From assembly GCF_000234665.1 (NCBI RefSeq), contig NC_018336.1, positions 475,069 through 539,068 on the forward strand: DNA of 64,000 nt, written 5' to 3'. The notes under the pieces were generated by a model. The model saw only the letters and a program-made list of their open reading frames with translations. It had not been told where the DNA came from and ran no database searches. The translations under genes were made by a program, and so were the position numbers. Positions 62,127 through 64,000 of this stretch are shown here, piece after piece; within the stretch, counting starts at the first letter, position 1; each line of letters begins with the position of its first letter. The DNA is from Leishmania mexicana MHOM/GT/2001/U1103 (lineage: Eukaryota; Euglenozoa; Kinetoplastea; Trypanosomatida; Trypanosomatidae).

Positions 62127-64000
62127 ATGTATAACTTCTTCGCCGGCGCCAATGCGCCTTCGATTGCACCGCAGAAGCAGCCGCCAGCCGAGCCATCACT
62201 GACACTCTCTGTCCCCCATCACCACGTAGCCGCAAGCTCCCTCCTTGATGGCATGACGACACAAAACGCATCCCTGTGGCTTCTCAACGCCGCACAGTAC
62301 TATCCGCTCTCGTACGCACACAACAGTGGTGGCGGCGGCAACTTAGCAGGAGCAGAACAGGAGAAATGGACGACTGCTTCTCATTTTTACAGCACCTTTT
62401 CGACCCCTGCTGCCCCGCCCTCCAGTAGCGGTGTGCAAGGCCTTCGCGGCATCAGTCAGCAACCAGCGCAGCAGCCGCACCAGCACTTATGCACCTCTAT
62501 CCTGCAATCACACGAACACGTGGGAAACAGCGCCACACGCGCTCCGGGTATGTCATCGACTTGCGTCACGCTCAGGGGGGAGCCCCTTCGCATGCAACGC
62601 GACGGCGCCCCCTACTCGTCCTTCACGTCGACTAATGTGAGCACAGCTTCGCAGCAGCCTGAAGCCATGCACAGTAACCAACAGTACTACGACAGCACGA
62701 GCCATCACAGATGTCACAGCACATCCAGTGCGAGTAGTATACGGCACACTCTGCAGGTGTCTGCGTTGCCGCCGCAGCAGCAGCAGCACCAACAGCAGCG
62801 ACTCCCGATCTCCAGCAGTGTGTGGGCCACTACCACCCCTGCCACTGCTGTGCCAGCCTCGCTCTTTGCGTCCTCCTCCATCCGATCCTCGACAGACACC
62901 ACCTCCCCTGGGTACTCTTGTGATTTGAGTGGCAATGCCCTGTCGACGCTGCCGACTGCCGTCCCAGCGCCATATGTAACTGGAGCGGCGTTGCCCATGT
63001 CTAGCCAGCCACAGACAACCTACTCGGCCATGCCGCAACCTCCGCAAAATGGACAGTCTTGTTCACCTACCGCACGCCCTACCATGCACTCGATCATGAT
63101 CGTCCACCCAACTCTGAACAGGGGCGCAGCGGCAATTTTACATGCATCCACAGACGCGTTGAACACGCCGCTCCATTGCTTGACGGACGTCAAAGTATCT
63201 GAAATTTCCGGCTCGACGCATTACCTGGAAGCCGTGCAAGGCGGCGGCAGCGTTGGCGACAACTCGAAGCAGTCCTACTCGTCATCGATCCCCATGGCGT
63301 CGCGGCTGCCACAGCCGTCACTTCAGCAGTACTACCTGCAGCCTACTCCACAGCAGCAGCTGATCGCTGAGCAGCCGCAAGTGTACTCCAGCCCCCCCAC
63401 ACACGACGGGAACATCAGCCATTGTGTCAACCACACCACGGCGGCTGGAGCAATCATCCAGCCACCGTCTTCGATGCTGAGCAGTGTCGCGTCCTTGACC
63501 TCGCTCAACTCGCGTGCCGCCGGTGCTGGGCGAAGCGGAGCATGGCAACAGCCATCCACCGCGGATATGGGCAGCTACAAAGATCAGGGCGGTAAGCGCC
63601 AGCTCCAGCAACAACACCAGCAACTCCGCCCGGTTACCGACACGCGTGGAATTGCGCGCCGCAACCGCGACAGGGCTGTTCTCTTCGTAGGGCAGCTCAA
63701 CTATGAGGCGACGGAGGCGGACGTGTCGCAGGTGTTCTCTTGCTACGGCAAGCCCCTGAGTGTGTTGGTGCTGAAAGACAAGGGCAAGGCTGCAAAAAAG
63801 GGTGGCGCTGGCGGTGTCAGCGGCGGCAGTGCAGCAACGCACCGAAAAGTCGGTGGCTCGGCATTTGTCACATACAGGACCACGCTGGAGGCCGACACAG
63901 CCATCATGGCACTTCACGGTCGGTACAATGCTAAGGACGATGACTCCGAGAACGTCGACAATTCCAAGTGTCTGCAGGTGAGTTATGGCCAGCAAACGGG
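62127..64000 (+). CDS. RRM RNA-binding protein, 5' part (runs off the window)
   Basis: An open frame of 624 codons from ATG 62127 to the window end with no stop. Residues 1-505 are low-complexity, rich in Ser, Thr, Gln, Pro and His with poly-Gln runs (about 62776-62800, 63349-63360, 63604-63630), typical of trypanosomatid regulatory RNA-binding proteins and able to promote granule assembly. An RRM starts at about residue 517: RNP2 LFVGQL (519-524) and an RNP1-like GSAFVTY (577-583), with a Lys/Gly-rich insert in the loop between beta2 and beta3. Such proteins act on mRNA stability and translation, the main level of gene control in these organisms. The gene sits behind the 4.4-kb spacer, so it may itself have long UTRs. 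The C terminus lies beyond the window. Confidence 0.88.
   Translation, partial: MYNFFAGANAPSIAPQKQPPAEPSLTLSVPHHHVAASSLLDGMTTQNASLWLLNAAQYYPLSYAHNSGGGGNLAGAEQEKWTTASHFYSTFSTPAAPPSSSGVQGLRGISQQPAQQPHQHLCTSILQSHEHVGNSATRAPGMSSTCVTLRGEPLRMQRDGAPYSSFTSTNVSTASQQPEAMHSNQQYYDSTSHHRCHSTSSASSIRHTLQVSALPPQQQQHQQQRLPISSSVWATTTPATAVPASLFASSSIRSSTDTTSPGYSCDLSGNALSTLPTAVPAPYVTGAALPMSSQPQTTYSAMPQPPQNGQSCSPTARPTMHSIMIVHPTLNRGAAAILHASTDALNTPLHCLTDVKVSEISGSTHYLEAVQGGGSVGDNSKQSYSSSIPMASRLPQPSLQQYYLQPTPQQQLIAEQPQVYSSPPTHDGNISHCVNHTTAAGAIIQPPSSMLSSVASLTSLNSRAAGAGRSGAWQQPSTADMGSYKDQGGKRQLQQQHQQLRPVTDTRGIARRNRDRAVLFVGQLNYEATEADVSQVFSCYGKPLSVLVLKDKGKAAKKGGAGGVSGGSAATHRKVGGSAFVTYRTTLEADTAIMALHGRYNAKDDDSENVDNSKCLQVSYGQQT

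Overview
The window is chromosomal DNA of a kinetoplastid, most probably a Leishmania species. The signs are long intron-less genes that all lie on the + strand, 0.4-4.5 kb spacers rich in pyrimidine tracts and (TG)n/(CA)n microsatellites (trans-splicing acceptors and UTRs), GC-rich codon choice, homopolymer-rich proteins, and ~540-bp dispersed repeats behaving like SIDER2 retroposons. I see no introns, bacterial-type operons, CRISPR arrays or phage. The species cannot be settled by eye.

Layout. 0.6-9.9 kb: an ADCK1-type ABC1 kinase-like protein, a Cwc15-like splicing factor, a type II membrane protein resembling a glycosyltransferase, and a small protein with a PP1-docking motif; two SIDER2-like copies lie in the spacers. 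9.9-11.4 kb: the only minus-strand gene, tRNA-Lys(CTT), with a structured GC-rich element on one side and a structured region (possible 7SL/SRP RNA locus) plus a SIDER2 copy on the other. 11.4-17 kb: an island of lower GC and different codon use, holding a kynurenine/glutamine-type aminotransferase, a Syntaxin-16-like Qa-SNARE ending in a CAAX box, NIP7 and an Isd11-like protein. 18-21.7 kb: a small hypothetical gene, then a large decayed gene with stops and frameshifts and a C2H2-finger remnant. 22-30.4 kb: a PIG-F/GPI11-like GPI-anchor subunit, a RAD51-paralogue-like ATPase, a low-complexity nuclear-type protein and a TDY MAP kinase. 34.9-46.2 kb: an mL40-like mitoribosomal protein, a 1957-residue FHA-kinase of STE11/MAP3K type, and Atg16. 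50.8-64 kb: an AAAP amino-acid permease, an orphan 568-residue protein and the 5' part of an RRM protein running off the end.

The + strand genes are presumably one polycistronic Pol II unit, each matured by spliced-leader addition, possibly interrupted at the Pol III tRNA. Functions are housekeeping (GPI anchor, splicing, ribosome assembly, Fe-S, vesicle fusion, mitochondrial translation) mixed with signalling and autophagy genes that sit beside very long spacers. All domain calls come from reading motifs; no database search was run.
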